From contig CAVWNR010000009.1 of the NCBI GenBank assembly GCA_963756525.1, positions 496,001 through 560,000 of the forward strand: DNA of 64,000 bases, read 5' to 3'. Both the position numbers and the translations under genes were made by a program. Below the pieces are notes generated by a model, which was not told where the DNA came from, did not search any database, and was given only the letters and a program-made list of their open reading frames with translations. Of this stretch, positions 61,414 through 64,000 are shown piece after piece (position 1 is the first letter of the stretch; every line of letters begins with the position of its first letter). Source of the stretch: CAVWNR01 sp963756525. Its GTDB lineage: Bacteria > Actinomycetota > Actinomycetes > Mycobacteriales > Jatrophihabitantaceae.

Positions 61414-63936
61414 ATGAGCGCCCCGATGCGCCGGGTGTCCCGTCGCAATCTCGCCGCGCACAAGGTCCGTCTCGTGCTGACCGTGGTCTCGGTGGTGCTC
61501 GGCACGGCGTTCATCGCCGGGTCGTTCGTGTTCACCGACACGCTGAAGGGCACCTTCGACAAGATCTTCGCCAGCTCGTACCAGGGCGTCGACGTGCAGG
61601 TGCAGGCCCGCAGCGACCGCAGCGCCGGCGTGCCCGACTCGCTCGTGCCGACGCTGACGAACCTGCCGGGCGTGCGTGCCGTGCAGGTGCAGGCAAGCGC
61701 GCCGGTGGTGCTGATCGGCGCGAACGGCAAGAAGGTCGACACCGGCGGCGCCCCGAGCGAGGGCTCGATCTGGTACCCGCCGAACGAGCGGCTCGACAAG
61801 ACGCCGACGTTCCAGGCAGGCGGCCCGCCGGGACCCGGCCAGGTCGTGATCAACGCTGGCGCGGCGAAGAAGTCGCACCTGACCGTCGGCGCGCACACCC
61901 GGGTGCTCACCACGACGGCCGGCATGCTCGACGTGACGATCTCCGGTATCTACCACACCGACACGCAGACCGGCGGATACGTCGGAGTGCTCTTCCCGGA
62001 GCAGCAGGCGCTGAAGCTGTTCACCGACGGCAGCCACGTCGACTCGGTGAGCCTCGGTGCCGCCGGGGTCGATGAGCAGACGCTGCGCGACAGGGTCGCC
62101 CGCGTGCTGCCGGGCGATCTCGAGGCAAAGACCGGCGACCAGGTGCGCGCGGACACGAAGACGAGCATCGAGAACGGCCTGTCGTTCGTGAACTACTTCC
62201 TGCTCGCGTTCGGGTTCATCGCGCTGCTCGTCGGGACGTTCATCATCTACAACACGTTCTCGATGATCGTGGCGCAGCGCACGCGTGAGCTGGCCCTGCT
62301 GCGGGCCATCGGCGCCGACCGCGCCCAGGTGCGGCGCGCCGTGCTGTTCGAGGCCGGCATCATCGGGCTGATCGGCAGTGTGATCGGCATGGCTGCCGGC
62401 GTCGGGCTCGCCTACGGCCTGCGCGCCTTCCTCGACGCGATCAACACCGGGCTGCCGGGCGGCGCGCTCGTGCTGCAGCCGCGCACGATCATCATCGCAG
62501 TCCTGGTCGGCACCCTCGTGACCATCCTCTCGGCGAACGCGCCGGCGCGGCGCGCGGCCACGACCCCTCCTGTGGCCGCGATGCGCTCCGAGTTCGCCGC
62601 CCTCGGCGTGAGCCTGCGGCGCCGTTCGTTGATCGGCGCGCTGGTGACGGCGGCGGGCGCGGTGGTGACCGGGCTCGGTGCGCTGTCGCAGCACGCCGGT
62701 ACCGGCGCCAGCCTGATCGGGCTGGGGCTGCTCGGCGTGGGCGCCGGGGTGCTGCTGCTCTCGCCGGTGCTGTCGCGGATCGTCATCGGCCCGCTGGGCC
62801 GCCTGGTCGGCCGCCCGTTCGGCGCTGCCGGGCGGCTGGCCCGCACGAACGCGGTGCGCAACCCGCGCCGCACCGCGGCCACCGCGTTCGCGCTCACCAT
62901 GGGCCTGCTGCTGGTGAGCGCCATCGCGGTCATCGGCGCGTCGGCGAAGAAGAGCGTCGACAAGGCGGTCGACAACGGCGTGACGGCCGACTACATCCTC
63001 ACCACGCAAGCCGATCTGCCCATCCCGCTGCAGGCGGCCGACGCAGCGCGCAAGGTGCACGGCATCGGGTCCTTCGTCGAGCTGCACGACCTGCAGACCA
63101 CCGTCGACGGCAAGAACACGGACGGCGCCGCGGTCGACGGCACGCTCGCCGACGTGGCGCCGCTGAAGATCACGGCCGGCAGCGGCCGGATCGGGCCCGG
63201 CGACCTGCTCGTCTCGCAGAAGACCGCCACCGGCAAGCACTGGACGCTCGCAGCGCACGTCGTCATGCGGCAGCCGGGCGGGTCCAGCGCCACCCTGACG
63301 GTGACGGGCGTCTACGCCGACAGTCAGCTGTTCGGGTCGTGGGTGACCGGCGGCGACGTCTACCGGCAGCTCACGCCGGCCAGCCGGTGGGCCGATATCG
63401 TGGTGCTCGTTCGGGCGGCTCCGCACGCTGACCTCGCGGCGATGCGCGCTGGGCTGAACGACGCGACCGACCCGTACTACGTGGTGAACGTCCAGGACCG
63501 TGAGCAGTACAAGGGCTCGCTCGCCAACCAGATCGACGGCCTGCTCGCCATCCTGTACGGCCTGCTCGGGCTGGCGATCGTGATCGCGATCCTCGGCATC
63601 GTCAACACGCTGGCGCTGTCGGTGGTGGAGCGACGGCAGGAGATCGGCATGCTGCGCGCGGTGGGGATGCTGCGGCGGCAGGTGCGGCGGGCGGTGTACG
63701 TCGAGTCGTTCCTGATCGCGATGTTCGGCGCGGCACTCGGCCTCGGCCTGGGCCTGACGTTCGGGGCGCTGTTCACCCGCACCCTGCGCAGCGCCGGGCT
63801 GGGCGAGCTGTCGATCCCGTGGGGGCAGGCCGTGCTGTTCCTCGTCGTGGCCGGCGCGGTAGGCGTGCTCGCCGCCCTGTGGCCGGCGGCGCGGGCGGCA
63901 CGCACCAAGCCGCTGGAGGCCATCGCGGAGGCCTGA
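61414..63936 (+). CDS. FtsX/MacB-type ABC transporter permease
   Basis: An 840-residue membrane protein with two FtsX-like permease modules. The N-terminal helix (residues about 18-40, VRLVLTVVSVVLGTAFIAGSF) is followed by a large extracytoplasmic domain, three helices at about 255-395 (LLAFGFIALLVGTFIIYNTF), a second set of helices at about 410-480, a second outer domain, and three C-terminal helices (GLLGLAIVIAILGIVNTLALSV near residue 715). The RTRELALLRAIGADRAQVRRAV and RQEIGMLRAVGMLRRQVRRAV segments are the typical coupling loops. Likely exports or mechanotransmits a lipid, peptide or envelope signal. Starts 3 bases after the ATPase gene. Normal length. Confidence 0.9.
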   Translation: MSAPMRRVSRRNLAAHKVRLVLTVVSVVLGTAFIAGSFVFTDTLKGTFDKIFASSYQGVDVQVQARSDRSAGVPDSLVPTLTNLPGVRAVQVQASAPVVLIGANGKKVDTGGAPSEGSIWYPPNERLDKTPTFQAGGPPGPGQVVINAGAAKKSHLTVGAHTRVLTTTAGMLDVTISGIYHTDTQTGGYVGVLFPEQQALKLFTDGSHVDSVSLGAAGVDEQTLRDRVARVLPGDLEAKTGDQVRADTKTSIENGLSFVNYFLLAFGFIALLVGTFIIYNTFSMIVAQRTRELALLRAIGADRAQVRRAVLFEAGIIGLIGSVIGMAAGVGLAYGLRAFLDAINTGLPGGALVLQPRTIIIAVLVGTLVTILSANAPARRAATTPPVAAMRSEFAALGVSLRRRSLIGALVTAAGAVVTGLGALSQHAGTGASLIGLGLLGVGAGVLLLSPVLSRIVIGPLGRLVGRPFGAAGRLARTNAVRNPRRTAATAFALTMGLLLVSAIAVIGASAKKSVDKAVDNGVTADYILTTQADLPIPLQAADAARKVHGIGSFVELHDLQTTVDGKNTDGAAVDGTLADVAPLKITAGSGRIGPGDLLVSQKTATGKHWTLAAHVVMRQPGGSSATLTVTGVYADSQLFGSWVTGGDVYRQLTPASRWADIVVLVRAAPHADLAAMRAGLNDATDPYYVVNVQDREQYKGSLANQIDGLLAILYGLLGLAIVIAILGIVNTLALSVVERRQEIGMLRAVGMLRRQVRRAVYVESFLIAMFGAALGLGLGLTFGALFTRTLRSAGLGELSIPWGQAVLFLVVAGAVGVLAALWPAARAARTKPLEAIAEA

Positions 63937-63947
63937 CCGCCGCGGCA

Positions 63948-63988
63948 CGCCCCGCTCCCGGCCACCCGGGTTGGCCAGGATCGGGGCG
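63948..63988 (+). terminator. Two-stem hairpin after the ABC operon
   Basis: CGCCCCG (63948-63954) pairs with CGGGGCG (63982-63988), and inside it GGCCA pairs with TGGCC around CCCGGGT. It starts 12 bases after the permease stop. GC-rich with no T-run. Confidence 0.6.
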
Positions 63989-64000
63989 CTGCCCTTACCG

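Overview
The window is a stretch of chromosome from a high-GC actinobacterium. Evidence: very GC-rich coding sequence with many GTG starts, F420-type luciferase-like oxidoreductase, GuaB3, DUF3017, DUF5336, DUF6350 (PerM-like) and SCO6745 families, and the order uvrD/pcrA - sucC - sucD - DUF5336 - perM-like - purN - purH that is also seen around Rv0949-Rv0957 of Mycobacterium tuberculosis. The genus cannot be fixed by eye. Many genes start with a TANNNT box 6-7 bases before an ATG/GTG, which fits leaderless mRNAs.

Layout. 0-2 kb: ispE and an LLM oxidoreductase. 2-8 kb: the phosphate operon pstS-pstC-pstA-pstB (minus strand) with a two-unit PHO-box-like repeat upstream, divergent from a CYTH-CHAD (polyphosphate/triphosphate) protein. 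7.8-9.7 kb: an alpha/beta hydrolase and a cysteine-synthase-like PLP enzyme. 9.7-13.9 kb: the accessory region, with a cupin remnant, an unexplained overlapping gene pair, then a 2.5 kb five-gene plus-strand operon containing a RelA/SpoT synthetase-domain protein. That operon is bounded on one side by an intact tRNA-Thr(TGT) gene and on the other by a 41-bp degenerate copy of its 3' half, as expected for an integrative element whose integrase is gone. 13.9-26 kb: core and sugar metabolism (GNAT, UgpC/MsiK-like ATPase, rlmB-cysS, cystathionine synthase family, glpK, 2'-5' RNA ligase, trpS, HlyC/CorC, galK, icd). 26-34 kb: a frameshifted DUF885 gene, an AMP-forming ligase, a large MFS transporter, mdh, folD. 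34-41 kb: purH, purN, perM-like, DUF5336, sucD, sucC, all minus strand. 41-50 kb: a B12-binding domain protein, two polytopic membrane proteins, SCO6745, pcrA, an ECF sigma factor with a triple-VOC protein, and chorismate mutase behind an aromatic-rich leader peptide and hairpin. 50-64 kb: PspC-type two-component system with a LiaF/PspC protein, AlkB-like dioxygenase, guaA, SDR, corA, guaB3, guaB and a MacB/FtsX-type ABC transporter whose ATPase gene carries a frameshift.

The most unusual signals: (i) purN and purH are joined by five exact 32-bp tandem repeats, each of which is an 11-codon mini-ORF (MSTERRLRSEQ) with its own GGAG and an ATGA start/stop overlap, making a reading relay from purN into purH; a diverged single copy (MATERHLVERA) joins sucC to sucD in the same way. 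(ii) The tRNA-bounded RelA/SpoT operon is a candidate toxSAS/anti-phage module. (iii) A Phe-Phe-Tyr-Gly-Tyr leader peptide followed by a terminator hairpin precedes chorismate mutase. (iv) Several dispersed intergenic palindromes (two families with two copies each, plus a 172-bp long inverted repeat) are present.
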